Below, piece by piece: positions 1 through 7,983 of a DNA stretch of 64,000 nt (its first letter is position 1; each line of letters begins with the position of its first letter). Origin of the DNA: Bacteroidota bacterium (GTDB taxonomy: Bacteria; Bacteroidota; Bacteroidia; Bacteroidales; Porphyromonadaceae); NCBI GenBank assembly GCA_023396255.1, contig JAEWWU010000004.1, positions 1 to 64,000 of the forward strand, in the 5' to 3' direction. The translations under genes and the position numbers were made by a program. The notes under the pieces are model-generated. The model searched no databases. It was not told the DNA's origin and saw only the letters and a list, made by a program, of their open reading frames with translations.

Positions 1-52
1 TACCTTTTCCCCAATTCCAATTGTTCTTGGCTTCTATTTTCCAGAGTGCCAT
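1..52 (-). CDS. 5' end of a leftward gene cut by the window edge
   Basis: A leftward reading frame opens with an ATG at 52..50 (MALWKIEAKNN...) and is still open at the window edge after 17 codons. It lies about 45 bp downstream of a clear -7 box at 99-106 and an operator-like inverted repeat at 111-139, so some gene must start here. An alternative ATG at 80..78 in another frame is also open to the edge; I prefer the 52 start because its residues look more like a protein N-terminus. The start resembles small Bacteroidetes proteins found in accessory regions, but the product cannot be named from 17 residues. Confidence 0.35.
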   Translation of the reverse strand, partial: MALWKIEAKNNWNWGKG

Positions 53-98
53 AATCTTTTCGTTTTTTAATGTGATACATCTATTTTGTATTATGGTG

Positions 99-139
99 CA
101 AAGATAAAGTTCACCTATGCCGAATAAAGGCATAGGTGA
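99..139 (-). promoter_or_regulatory. Leftward promoter with operator-like inverted repeat
   Basis: On the minus strand a -7 box TATCTTTG lies at 106..99. Seven bases upstream of it begins a perfect inverted repeat with 11-bp arms (111-121 and 129-139, core CCTATGCC / GGCATAGG) and a 7-nt centre. No convincing -33 TTG element is present; the repeat occupies that space. The same core arms, the same 7-nt centre and the same 7-nt distance to an identical -7 box occur at the WYL gene promoter (2908-2945). It probably controls the gene running off the left edge. Confidence 0.7.
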
Positions 140-203
140 CGCAAAGATGATTGTTTCTTCAGTTATTTTCTGTTTTATCTACTACGAAACACACAAAGTT
201 CCT

Positions 204-713
204 TCATTCTTGATACCGCATTATAAGTTGAGCTTTTATTCCCTCTATAAACACTCGCTTTTGCACCTCGGTTAAGGCGTTGAAATTCGGACCATTATAG
301 TTTCCCAAGATTGTATTAAGAAGAGGATAGATTTCCTCTTCCATCTCATAAGGAAGGATGGTGAAATAAGAATTGCCATTCAGCATAGCCGAGATATTGG
401 ATTTTCCCTTATTATAAAATATATAAACAGGAATATCATGTGCTTCTGCATAAGCTAACTCATAACCTACCCCCAAAGAGGGGCAGGTACATTCTGCTAT
501 CAGCAGGTCGCAAGATTTGAGCCATGCGGTATCACGTTCGTAAATATGGGTATCAATCGCACGAGTTTGTGCCTTCAAACTCATATTAGATTTACCAATA
601 TGCTCTGTGAGTACAATATCCGTCTTCTTTATATAGTCGATGATACGCTTATACAAAGCAGCATCAACCCTACCTCCACGAATGGAGGCGGCAAAATATA
701 CTTTATTATTCAT
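204..713 (-). CDS. DNPH1/Rcl-like 2'-deoxynucleoside 5'-phosphate N-hydrolase
   Basis: The 169-residue protein matches the DNPH1 (Rcl) branch of the nucleoside 2-deoxyribosyltransferase superfamily. It has YFAASIRGGR at residues 6-15, LTEHIG at 35-40, an RD-x-W-L segment near 60-64, and PSLGVGYELAYA near 78-89. In human DNPH1 the equivalent Glu of the GYEL motif (here Glu85) is catalytic. These enzymes cleave the base from 2'-deoxynucleoside 5'-monophosphates; human DNPH1 clears 5-hydroxymethyl-dUMP. The start at 713 is chosen because family similarity begins there and the ATG overlaps the end of the upstream gene by 8 bp, suggesting translational coupling; an in-frame ATG at 761 would give a 56-bp overlap. 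It is last in a WYL-led cassette. The exact substrate is inferred. Confidence 0.82.
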   Translation of the reverse strand: MNNKVYFAASIRGGRVDAALYKRIIDYIKKTDIVLTEHIGKSNMSLKAQTRAIDTHIYERDTAWLKSCDLLIAECTCPSLGVGYELAYAEAHDIPVYIFYNKGKSNISAMLNGNSYFTILPYEMEEEIYPLLNTILGNYNGPNFNALTEVQKRVFIEGIKAQLIMRYQE

Positions 714-1893
714 ATTGGTTGTGTGGACTATGAACTTCTGAAAGTTTACACAAGATTTCATTCAGAAGATGCTTTGTTGTACTGATACACTCATCTGTAT
801 CTTTGAAATGCTCATTTAGTCTCAAACTTCCTATCCAAATCACCCTATCATTCTTGATAATTGGTTTGAATAAGCCATCAACAGATTGTAGTAATGATAC
901 TATCTTCTCAAAATCTTTATCTTTCGGTTGGTTTGTTGACAGATATCTAACACCTATGCTCTTATCATTATTTTGATTAACTAAAGCGAGAATAAACCTA
1001 TTTTTTCCGTCTGAATCTTTGATAAAAAATCTTGTCCAATCTTTGTTTTTCTCTGATTCTTCCAAATGCAAAGTGTATTTGCAATAGTTGCATAAGGAGG
1101 TGTAAATATATTGCCATCGGAAATAAGTTTCAAGTTTTATCTCTTCCCTATCATTTCTCTTTTGGATGAAAATTTTGATAGGTTCTCTCATTGCTATTTT
1201 CCAAGCATCAAGATCTATGGGTTTAGAGTCGATAGCAAAGGCTTTACCTAAAGCTTTACCAACCAATTCCATTTCTTCCGTTGACCAAAAACTGCTGGTA
1301 TGGTTTATTCCATATACAGGAATGTTTCCAATAACTCCATATTCCAACTTTGCGATGTTAGATAATAGTGGTTGTGTGTGGCGAACAAGAAGGTTCATAC
1401 AGTTTTTTCCTCCTAAACAGATAATATGTTTAGGTTGTATAATTTCAATCAATTCTTTGGTAAATTTGATGGATTCTTTCTGTGCTTCTTTCACTTTTCC
1501 ATTTAATCCATTCTCATCGTGCGTGGAGAAGAATGTCGCATTTGTAAATACAAATGTCTCTTTGTTATCAATAAGTTTTTCATTATCAGAGGAGTTCTCT
1601 AATATTGAACGCAGTTTCTTTAATATCTGCATTTCTTGAATTACTATATGTTTTCCATCACAGACATTTCCACACAACAAGTCGTCACTATTCGTGAATC
1701 TATTAGGTTTAAAACTTCCACCCAAGCCAGGGTTGATTCCTATTACCATTAAACGTACAGGTTTTTTTTCCGATATTACAGTTAAATCAGATTGTGTGTA
1801 AAAGTCCATATCTAACTCTTTGGCTTTAGGGTAATAAAAATCATATACACCCTTTGCCCATTTTTTTAGTTTACTCTGAATCTTATCTTCCAT
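706..1893 (-). CDS. Uracil-DNA-glycosylase-like protein with extra C-terminal domain
   Basis: 395 residues. The N-terminal half has the pattern of the UDG superfamily: GINPGLGG at residues 52-59 (place of the GxxPG motif), FVFTNATFF near 114-122, a strand-turn IICLGGKNC near 157-165, and INHTSSFW near 196-203 in place of the HPS motif. UDG-fold enzymes excise uracil or other damaged or modified bases from DNA. The C-terminal ~170 residues are not recognisable; they are rich in charged and aromatic residues. The gene sits between the WYL regulator (80 bp gap) and the DNPH1-like gene (overlap). The pairing of a DNA-base excision fold with a deoxynucleotide base hydrolase suggests one pathway. 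Catalytic competence is not certain because the motifs are divergent. Confidence 0.6.
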   Translation of the reverse strand: MEDKIQSKLKKWAKGVYDFYYPKAKELDMDFYTQSDLTVISEKKPVRLMVIGINPGLGGSFKPNRFTNSDDLLCGNVCDGKHIVIQEMQILKKLRSILENSSDNEKLIDNKETFVFTNATFFSTHDENGLNGKVKEAQKESIKFTKELIEIIQPKHIICLGGKNCMNLLVRHTQPLLSNIAKLEYGVIGNIPVYGINHTSSFWSTEEMELVGKALGKAFAIDSKPIDLDAWKIAMREPIKIFIQKRNDREEIKLETYFRWQYIYTSLCNYCKYTLHLEESEKNKDWTRFFIKDSDGKNRFILALVNQNNDKSIGVRYLSTNQPKDKDFEKIVSLLQSVDGLFKPIIKNDRVIWIGSLRLNEHFKDTDECISTTKHLLNEILCKLSEVHSPHNQYE

Positions 1894-1973
1894 ATGCGCT
1901 ATTTTTTTTTGTAATTTATTTTTATATTCACAAATTTTATGTTGATTATATTGCGATTCTATTAATCTACGCT

Positions 1974-2885
1974 TTATTCCTTCTCATTATTGTATTTATC
2001 ATACATCAATGCTATTTGAGTAAAGAGTTTTTTTCGCAGCCACTTCGGGGAAATTACCTCCACTTCAGAAGCAAAAGAGAGAATTGCCTGCTGAAAATCA
2101 AATGTTGGACACAGCTGATACTCAAATATGTAATATCCGTCTGATGATTCTTTTTCCACTTGACTATGATGCAAAGGCAATGAACGCAGATAGTGTGCAT
2201 GCCATTCAGACACTTTCAAGACAACTTTTTCCTCTGGTGTTTCATCACCTATAATAATCCCATAGGCTTTGGAAAAATGTTCGTTCGCAGAGAATGAAGT
2301 CGGCAACTTAAATGTCTTATCTTCCTTTGCCATCTCTAATATTCTGTCAAATGCATAAATAATAAGTCTGTCCGCCTGTATATGTCTTCCATACAAATAC
2401 CATCTTTGCCTAAACTGCTTGATACAATATGGCTCCACCACAACTATTTTCTCTGTTTCTTGCCAAAAAGCCTTATACCTTAATCTCAAAGTTTTACCTT
2501 CCTTCATTGCTGAAATAGTCGTCGGCAAAAAATCTTTTGATGGAGCAGCCTCCAATAGTATTCGTTTATGAAGAGACAAACTGTCCATCATCAAATTTCC
2601 AAGAGAGAAAGTGTCTATCAACCAACTGTAAAAGGGATTGTTGTCGATGCCATATGAAGTGCTTATGTAGTATCTGTACTCACCCTTACCTTCGTTTTCT
2701 ATATTAATGGAAAACAAATCCTCTATAGCAACACGCCATTTGTGAAAGGTACGTATAGAAAGTTCTACTCCTTCACTTATTTCATCATTGAGCCATAGTT
2801 CATTCACTTCTTTGAATGTTAGCTTGCTATGCTTGCGAAGAGCATCCTGTAGCCAAATGTATTTTCTTATTTGATTGATAGCCAT
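1974..2885 (-). CDS. WYL-domain transcriptional regulator
   Basis: 303 residues from the ATG at 2885, chosen because the family typically starts MAINQIRKYIWL; an upstream in-frame ATG at 2942 would lie inside the operator. The N-terminal ~75 residues form a winged-helix region (LTFKEVNELWL, LSIRTFHKWR). A WYL domain follows at about residues 110-205 with QRWYLYGRH as its signature, then a WCX-like C-terminal domain to residue ~295. WYL proteins sense a ligand, often nucleic acid-related, and commonly regulate phage-defence loci. The promoter at 2908-2945 carries an inverted repeat duplicated at 99-139, so autoregulation plus control of a second operon is likely. It leads the cassette. Confidence 0.85.
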   Translation of the reverse strand: MAINQIRKYIWLQDALRKHSKLTFKEVNELWLNDEISEGVELSIRTFHKWRVAIEDLFSINIENEGKGEYRYYISTSYGIDNNPFYSWLIDTFSLGNLMMDSLSLHKRILLEAAPSKDFLPTTISAMKEGKTLRLRYKAFWQETEKIVVVEPYCIKQFRQRWYLYGRHIQADRLIIYAFDRILEMAKEDKTFKLPTSFSANEHFSKAYGIIIGDETPEEKVVLKVSEWHAHYLRSLPLHHSQVEKESSDGYYIFEYQLCPTFDFQQAILSFASEVEVISPKWLRKKLFTQIALMYDKYNNEKE

Positions 2886-2907
2886 ATCGTCTTTTTCTAC
2901 TTTTCTG

Positions 2908-2945
2908 CAAAGATACAAGAAGCCTATGCCTTTTTGGGGCATAGG
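2908..2945 (-). promoter_or_regulatory. WYL-cassette promoter with operator-like inverted repeat
   Basis: The minus-strand -7 box TATCTTTG is at 2915..2908. An inverted repeat with arms CCTATGCC (2923-2930) and GGCATAGG (2938-2945) and a 7-nt centre lies seven bases upstream of it. Arms, centre length and distance to the box are the same as at 99-139. The repeat covers the -15 to -38 area where a -33 element would sit, which fits a repressor or activator site. The WYL start codon (2885) is 22 bp beyond the box. Confidence 0.75.
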
Positions 2946-3020
2946 TCTCTTTTTTGGGCTGTGTATTGATCCGATGCAACTATTGGATTTATCTGACGAT
3001 CCTATTCTCTTTTCTTTGTG

Positions 3021-3290
3021 TCATTGGGCTTGTATTAACCTGTCCATATCCCTTGCAATCTTTTGGCCTGTGATTTGGGCACAGATCTGAGTGCTGGCAA
3101 TGGACGTTTCGATTTGTGAAGCTCGTAGACTTTGTAAGTCGGCAAAAGCCAAACCCGTAAAGACGGAAAAAGAAACTATTCTTCGGCTTAGTTCTGCCCC
3201 TTCGTCTTGCAATGGAAATGTGCCAAGAGTTTTGCCACATTGCCCTTGCTCAGAAACCGAGGTTTGCGCTCCAATCGCGAGGAACAACAC
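3021..3290 (-). pseudogene. Internally deleted tyrosine recombinase (integrase) remnant
   Basis: The minus-strand frame (89 codons) joins two separated parts of a Bacteroidetes conjugative-transposon-type integrase. FSVFTGLAFADLQSL resembles the region around the first conserved motif (FTGLAYADV in CTn integrases). It is followed almost directly by TSIASTQICAQITGQKIARD, which resembles the C-terminal block around the catalytic tyrosine (here Cys stands where the TTQIYARIT-type Tyr is expected). The H-R-H region between them is missing and no N-terminal core-binding domain is visible. It is therefore dead. It marks past integration of a mobile element beside the WYL cassette. Identification is by motif memory and short. 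Confidence 0.6.
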
Positions 3291-3360
3291 TTTCGTCTGT
3301 GGCTATCATCCATTCCCTCCCTAAATGATCTTTATCTCAAATAGCTGTATTCATTCTTCA

Positions 3361-3456
3361 AATTAATTCCCTAAAAATGTCCAATTAGTTCCCTACAATT
3401 ATCCCATTTGCAGGGAATTAATTTTGGATAACTCCCTACTAATTTTCATTCCGTCC
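3361..3456. repeat. Cluster of TTCCCT-centred 22-nt-type repeats
   Basis: Two adjacent 22-nt units (3361-3382 and 3383-3404) share the pattern AATTARTTCCCTA followed by an A/T-rich stretch and TCC. An inverted copy (AGGGAATTAATTTT, from 3412) and a further direct, diverged copy (CTCCCTACTAATTTT, from 3432) follow. A related direct-inverted-direct cluster occurs at 18888-18961. It may be a small dispersed repeat or MITE remnant. Confidence 0.45.
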
Positions 3457-3533
3457 AAGAAAATTTTTCTTACTAGGAAACTAACTTACAGAAGTGAAGG
3501 CTTTCCTAATCACATTCCCGAAACAAAGGATAC

Positions 3534-3576
3534 AAAAAATCCCCCATCAGCACAGACTAACAAAGTCTCTGATGGA
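3534..3576 (-). terminator. Rho-independent terminator after the thiol peroxidase gene
   Basis: On the minus strand an imperfect stem (CCATCAG-AGACT ... AGTCT-CTGATGG with a 3-nt bulge) is followed by a run of six T at 3540-3534. It ends the tpx transcript 25 bp after its stop. Confidence 0.75.
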
Positions 3577-3600
3577 GGATAAACGTTCGACAATCTTTTT

Positions 3601-4101
3601 TTACAAAGCCTTAAGAGCTGCTTCGTAGCTGGGTTCTTGTGTTATTTCAGGAACAAGTTCAGAATAAACAATATATCCCTCGGCATCAATTACCACCACG
3701 GCTCTCGCTAAAAGCCCTTTGAGAGGACCATCTTGCATCATCAAACCGTAAGCTTTTTCAAAACAGTCGCAGCGAAAAGCTGACAGCATAACTACATTTT
3801 CAATTCCTTCGGCAGCACAAAAACGAGATTGAGCAAAAGGCAAATCTTTTGAAATGCAGAGAACAACAGTGTTTTCTTGGGCTGCTGCTTCCATATTAAA
3901 ACGGCGTACTGATGCTGCACAAACCCCAGTGTCTACACTTGGAAATATATTAAGGACTACTTTTTTCCCTCTGAAATCACTTAGAGACACTTCGCTTAGA
4001 TCTCCTTTTACAGCCTTAAAATTAGGAGCCTCTATTCCCATCTGAGGCAAAACTCCGTTAAGGGTTACATTGATCTCGTTCTTAAACTTTACTGTTGTCA
4101 T
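3601..4101 (-). CDS. tpx: Thiol peroxidase (Tpx, atypical 2-Cys peroxiredoxin)
   Basis: 166 residues, the usual Tpx length. The peroxidatic cysteine is Cys61 in SVDTGVCAASVRRFN and the resolving cysteine is Cys95 in SRFCAAEG, the same numbering as in E. coli Tpx. The enzyme reduces hydroperoxides in the cytoplasm using thioredoxin. It lies 39 bp downstream of a thioredoxin-like lipoprotein gene on the same strand, so the two are probably one oxidative-stress transcript, closed by the terminator at 3534-3576. Confidence 0.95.
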   Translation of the reverse strand: MTTVKFKNEINVTLNGVLPQMGIEAPNFKAVKGDLSEVSLSDFRGKKVVLNIFPSVDTGVCAASVRRFNMEAAAQENTVVLCISKDLPFAQSRFCAAEGIENVVMLSAFRCDCFEKAYGLMMQDGPLKGLLARAVVVIDAEGYIVYSELVPEITQEPSYEAALKAL

Positions 4102-4140
4102 ATTATTTTTCTTTTGAATGTTATCAACTCTTTTGGTCAG

Positions 4141-4641
4141 TCAATTCGGTTTGGTAGAGGTTATTTTACCTACAGTCTCCTCTATGTAGTCCATCGGTAA
4201 ATCTCCGGTACTCATATAAGGATCTCCCTGCAAGGGAACAAAGAGCACCATAGGAATACTTTGCACTCCAAAAACAGAGGCTAAATGCGGATTTTCATCT
4301 ACATTCACTTTGTAAACTACAATTTGATCCTTGTATTTTTCTGCAATTGCCTTTAGTTTGGGAGCTAAGCGGCGGCAAGGACCACACCAATCCGCATAGA
4401 AATCTATAATGGCAGGTTTATCTCCTTTATAGACAAACTTATTGGGATGAGCATCAAAGTCATAGATATGTGCCTTCATATAATTAGTCCCTATATGAAT
4501 AACTTCGCCTGCCTTTGGAGTTGATTCGGTTGTTGTTTGTTCTTTTTCGGTTTGCTGGGCACAAGCCGAAAAAACAAGCCCCGAAGCAACAACCAGAAAT
4601 AACAGAACAATCTTTCTTCTAAGTGATGATAATTGGTTCAT
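4141..4641 (-). CDS. Thioredoxin-fold lipoprotein
   Basis: 166 residues. A signal peptide (residues ~1-26) ends in the lipobox FSAC, with Cys27 as the lipidation site. A thioredoxin domain follows, with the active site DWCGPCRR and the cis-proline segment SIPMVLF. It is anchored in the cell envelope facing the periplasm, where it would reduce disulfides. It is probably co-transcribed with tpx, which suggests a shared role in redox protection. The CGPC motif is that of classical thioredoxin. Confidence 0.88.
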   Translation of the reverse strand: MNQLSSLRRKIVLLFLVVASGLVFSACAQQTEKEQTTTESTPKAGEVIHIGTNYMKAHIYDFDAHPNKFVYKGDKPAIIDFYADWCGPCRRLAPKLKAIAEKYKDQIVVYKVNVDENPHLASVFGVQSIPMVLFVPLQGDPYMSTGDLPMDYIEETVGKITSTKPN

Positions 4642-4937
4642 ACGTTTGTCCTAATAATTATTGATACATTTTCTCTTCTTCTTGACAATTAGAAAAGAGT
4701 TATTTCAGAGCTATCTTCCATATTTTCACAGCAAGACATCCTCGAGAAAACCCTCTAACTGCAAATATATAACAATGTATCGAAGCAATTGTTTTGCTTT
4801 TACCAACAATACCTACGATGTGGTACCACTTTGAGGCAAAAGAAGGATAAAGAACTACAATGTTTCTCATTTGGACACTCATAGCACCCATATTGCGGTC
4901 CCATTGAATCGGTTCCATATCTACAAACTTTTCTTCG
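4642..4937. other. Intergenic, no gene seen
   Basis: The divergent upstream region between the thioredoxin-like gene and ftsH. Open frames on both strands have no family resemblance and unusual composition. The rsfS gene often found upstream of ftsH in relatives is not present here. Confidence 0.5.
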
Positions 4938-4945
4938 TATCTTTG
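4938..4945 (+). promoter_or_regulatory. ftsH promoter -7 box
   Basis: TATCTTTG matches the Bacteroidetes TAnnTTTG -7 box, about 100 bp upstream of the preferred ftsH start. This supports rejecting the in-frame upstream ATG at 4871, which lies before the promoter. Confidence 0.6.
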
Positions 4946-5047
4946 CCGGGGTACTTGCCTTTGGCACTCCCTTTTACTAAACTAAAAGATAGAGGAGGAC
5001 CAGACAAGACCAATGACAAATATAAAGCGATTATCCAACCTCAAAAG

Positions 5048-7084
5048 ATGAATAAACAAACCAACAAATCTCCATTAGGAAAACCGAAAAAAGGTTTTAG
5101 TCCTTCTTGGATATACCTTCCTATCTTGGCTATCCTCCTTAGTATGCTCTTTTTTAAGCAAGGAAGCAATCAAAAAGAAGTTAGCTGGAACGAGTTCAAA
5201 CGTATTGCTCAAACCGGAGCTGTTGAGAAAATAATAGTGAAGAGGCAAGATAATTCGGCTACTGCACAAATAAACCCTGCCCTCTTAGACTCCGCTTTTA
5301 CCAAACAAGAGTTGCGTACCTACAAACAATCTATCGGTATAACCCCAACCACAAAGTACGAAGTGACCACAGTAGTGCCTTCAGTCGATAAATTTTCAGA
5401 TTTTTACGACCAAAGTGGCTTGACCTTGAATGTTATATACCAAAACAAGTCTTTCAGTCTGACCTCGCTACTCATCAATTGGGGTCCCTTGTTGCTTCTT
5501 ATCATCTTCTGGATCTTCATTTTTAGGAGTATGAATCCAGCAGGAAAAGGGGGCACCGGAGGAGGACTGTTCAATGTTGGGAAATCAAAAGCAAAGTTGT
5601 ACGACCGCTCCAAGGTAAACGTTACATTTAAGGATGTTGCCGGACTGCACGAGGCCAAGCAGGAACTGGAAGAGATCGTCTCTTTCTTGCGCAATCCTGA
5701 AAAATTCACCCACCTCGGGGGCAAAATCCCCAAGGGGGCACTCTTGGTAGGTCCTCCCGGAACAGGGAAAACCCTTTTTGCCAAAGCCATCGCCGGAGAA
5801 GCCAATGTACCTTTCTTTTCCATCTCCGGTAGTGACTTCGTAGAAATGTTTGTGGGTGTAGGAGCCTCACGTGTAAGAGACCTTTTCACCCAAGCCAAAG
5901 AGAAAGCTCCCTGCATCATCTTCATTGATGAGATAGATGCTGTGGGACGTGCCCGCAGCAAAAATGCCGGGTTTGGGGGCAATGATGAGCGCGAAAATAC
6001 GCTTAACCAATTGCTCACAGAGATGGATGGCTTCGACACCAACAGTGGCGTTATTATTGTGGCAGCAACCAACCGTGTAGATATTTTGGATAAAGCTCTT
6101 CTTCGCGCCGGTCGATTTGATCGACAAATAATGGTAGATCTGCCTGACATCAATGACCGCAAAGACATCTTCTTGGTGCATATGAAAAAGCTGAAATTAG
6201 CTCAAGATGTCAATGCCGAACACCTTGCCAAACAAACTCCCGGTTTTTCCGGAGCCGATATAGCCAATGTCTGCAATGAAGCGGCCTTGATTGCGGCTCG
6301 AAGAGACAAAAAAGCGATTGAAAAGATCGACTTTATGGATGCGGTAGATCGTATCATAGGCGGATTGGAAAAAAGAAATAAGATAACAACGGAAGAAGAG
6401 AGAGAAAGTATTGCCATCCACGAAGCAGGACACGCTACAATCAGTTGGAAAACACAATACGGAAGTCCGTTGGTGAAAGTAACCATTGTACCGCGCGGAA
6501 AGGCTCTGGGAGCTGCTTGGTATATGCCCGAAGAGAGACAAATTACCCACACTCAAGTTCTTTTGGACGAAATGTGCTCTTTACTCGGAGGACGAGCTGC
6601 CGAAGAACTCTTTCTCAAGAGAATATCTACCGGAGCGGCCAACGACCTCGAACGTGTAACCAAATTGGCATATGCTATGGTGGCCTACTACGGAATGAGC
6701 GAAAAACTCCCCAACCTAAACTACTACGATGCTCAAAACGATGGTTATTCTTTCCAAAAGCCATACAGTGAAGCACGAGCTTCACTCATAGACCAAGAGG
6801 TTTCTCGAATTGTATCCGAACAGTATATTCGGGCCAAACAAATCTTACAAGACAATGCAAATGGGCACCATCAATTAGCAGATACCCTAATAAGAAAAGA
6901 AGTAATCTATGCAGAAGATATGGAAGAGATCTTTGGCAAAAGACCTTGGTTATCACGTACGGATGAATTATTGGCTCTTCAAGAAAAAGAGACGAAAGAA
7001 GATGCAGTAGTTTCTACCTCTGTGCAAGAATCCTCTGAAAACCCCAAGCCATCTCTCTCATCAACAGAAGAGGAGACAAACTAA
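5048..7084 (+). CDS. ftsH: ATP-dependent zinc metalloprotease FtsH
   Basis: 678 residues from the ATG at 5048 (MNKQTNKSPLG); the reading frame extends upstream to 4871 but that part precedes the promoter and has no family similarity. Two membrane segments (about 20-36 and 142-160) flank a periplasmic domain. The AAA domain shows Walker A GPPGTGKT (235-242), Walker B IIFIDEIDAVGR and the second region of homology ending RAGRFDR. The zinc site HEAGH is at 458-462. FtsH is a hexameric inner-membrane protease that degrades misfolded and regulatory proteins. It is followed directly by cdsA. Confidence 0.97.
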   Translation: MNKQTNKSPLGKPKKGFSPSWIYLPILAILLSMLFFKQGSNQKEVSWNEFKRIAQTGAVEKIIVKRQDNSATAQINPALLDSAFTKQELRTYKQSIGITPTTKYEVTTVVPSVDKFSDFYDQSGLTLNVIYQNKSFSLTSLLINWGPLLLLIIFWIFIFRSMNPAGKGGTGGGLFNVGKSKAKLYDRSKVNVTFKDVAGLHEAKQELEEIVSFLRNPEKFTHLGGKIPKGALLVGPPGTGKTLFAKAIAGEANVPFFSISGSDFVEMFVGVGASRVRDLFTQAKEKAPCIIFIDEIDAVGRARSKNAGFGGNDERENTLNQLLTEMDGFDTNSGVIIVAATNRVDILDKALLRAGRFDRQIMVDLPDINDRKDIFLVHMKKLKLAQDVNAEHLAKQTPGFSGADIANVCNEAALIAARRDKKAIEKIDFMDAVDRIIGGLEKRNKITTEEERESIAIHEAGHATISWKTQYGSPLVKVTIVPRGKALGAAWYMPEERQITHTQVLLDEMCSLLGGRAAEELFLKRISTGAANDLERVTKLAYAMVAYYGMSEKLPNLNYYDAQNDGYSFQKPYSEARASLIDQEVSRIVSEQYIRAKQILQDNANGHHQLADTLIRKEVIYAEDMEEIFGKRPWLSRTDELLALQEKETKEDAVVSTSVQESSENPKPSLSSTEEETN

Positions 7085-7939
7085 ATGACAAATATAAGTA
7101 TGGGAAAACTGCTAAATAAAAACTTCCTGGTTCGTACCATAAGTGGAGCTATCTATGTTTCTCTCATTTTGGGAGCCTTATTGGTACAAACTCAGTGGCT
7201 GCTGTTCTCTCTATTTTTGTTTTGCACAGTTGCCGGAATCATAGAGTACAACCTGCTGTCGAAAGTTAATAGAGATAGAACTTTTACGACTGTTTTAGAC
7301 TGCTGTGCCGGGGTTTGGCTCTTGTATGCATCTATGCAGTATGGAAGCGGAACTTTTGGGACAGAGATATTTACTCCGTATGCCGCTTATTTGCTCTATG
7401 TTCTTGCTCGCTCTGTATTTCACGAGCCCAACAATCTATACCGAAATGTTGGCAACAGTCTTATTTCCCAATTGCTCATAGCCCTGCCCTTTTCCTTGGG
7501 GGGGTATATGACTGTTAAGAATGGGGAATTCAATGGGACCTTTCTTTTGGGTCTGTACCTACTGACTTGGATCAACGACACAGGAGCCTATATCGTAGGA
7601 GTTAGCTTTGGCAAACACAAAATGATTCCATCCATATCTCCCAAAAAATCGTATGAAGGATTGCTGGGAGGGATTGTTTTTACCGTGGTTTTAGCAGCCT
7701 TCTTACCCTCTTTTCTGGAAACCTATCGGGTACAAAGTCCTTGGTTTATGTCGCTATTTGGAGTGGCTATTGCCTCAATGGCAACCATTGGAGACCTTTT
7801 CGAATCGGTCCTCAAGCGCAATGCCGGGGTAAAAGATTCTGGCTCCATTATTCCCGGACACGGAGGGATATTGGATCGATCAGACAGTTTACTCTTTGTC
7901 ATCCCAACAGCATTTGTTTTGATGGAGATATTTTGGTAG
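7085..7939 (+). CDS. cdsA: Phosphatidate cytidylyltransferase
   Basis: 284 residues with about eight membrane segments. The CDP-diglyceride synthase signature is at residues ~240-266: SVLKRNAGVKDSG, PGHGG, LDRSDSLLF. The enzyme makes CDP-diacylglycerol from phosphatidate and CTP in the inner membrane, feeding phosphatidylethanolamine and other phospholipids. The ATG follows the ftsH stop codon with no gap, so the two are translationally linked. A second ATG at 7100 is also possible. Confidence 0.95.
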   Translation: MTNISMGKLLNKNFLVRTISGAIYVSLILGALLVQTQWLLFSLFLFCTVAGIIEYNLLSKVNRDRTFTTVLDCCAGVWLLYASMQYGSGTFGTEIFTPYAAYLLYVLARSVFHEPNNLYRNVGNSLISQLLIALPFSLGGYMTVKNGEFNGTFLLGLYLLTWINDTGAYIVGVSFGKHKMIPSISPKKSYEGLLGGIVFTVVLAAFLPSFLETYRVQSPWFMSLFGVAIASMATIGDLFESVLKRNAGVKDSGSIIPGHGGILDRSDSLLFVIPTAFVLMEIFW

Positions 7940-7983
7940 ATCCTTTTATGAGATAGATCTTAACACACAATCCCCCCAACACT

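Noticed and set aside
546..785. Plus-strand open frame opposite the DNPH1-like gene
   Set aside because: It is the complement of a well-supported coding region and resembles no family.
4700..4918. Minus-strand 72-codon frame upstream of ftsH
   Set aside because: No family resemblance or promoter; it overlaps the ftsH promoter region.
4871..5047. 59-codon upstream extension of ftsH
   Set aside because: It precedes the -7 box at 4938 for most of its length and has no FtsH similarity; the family N-terminus begins at 5048.
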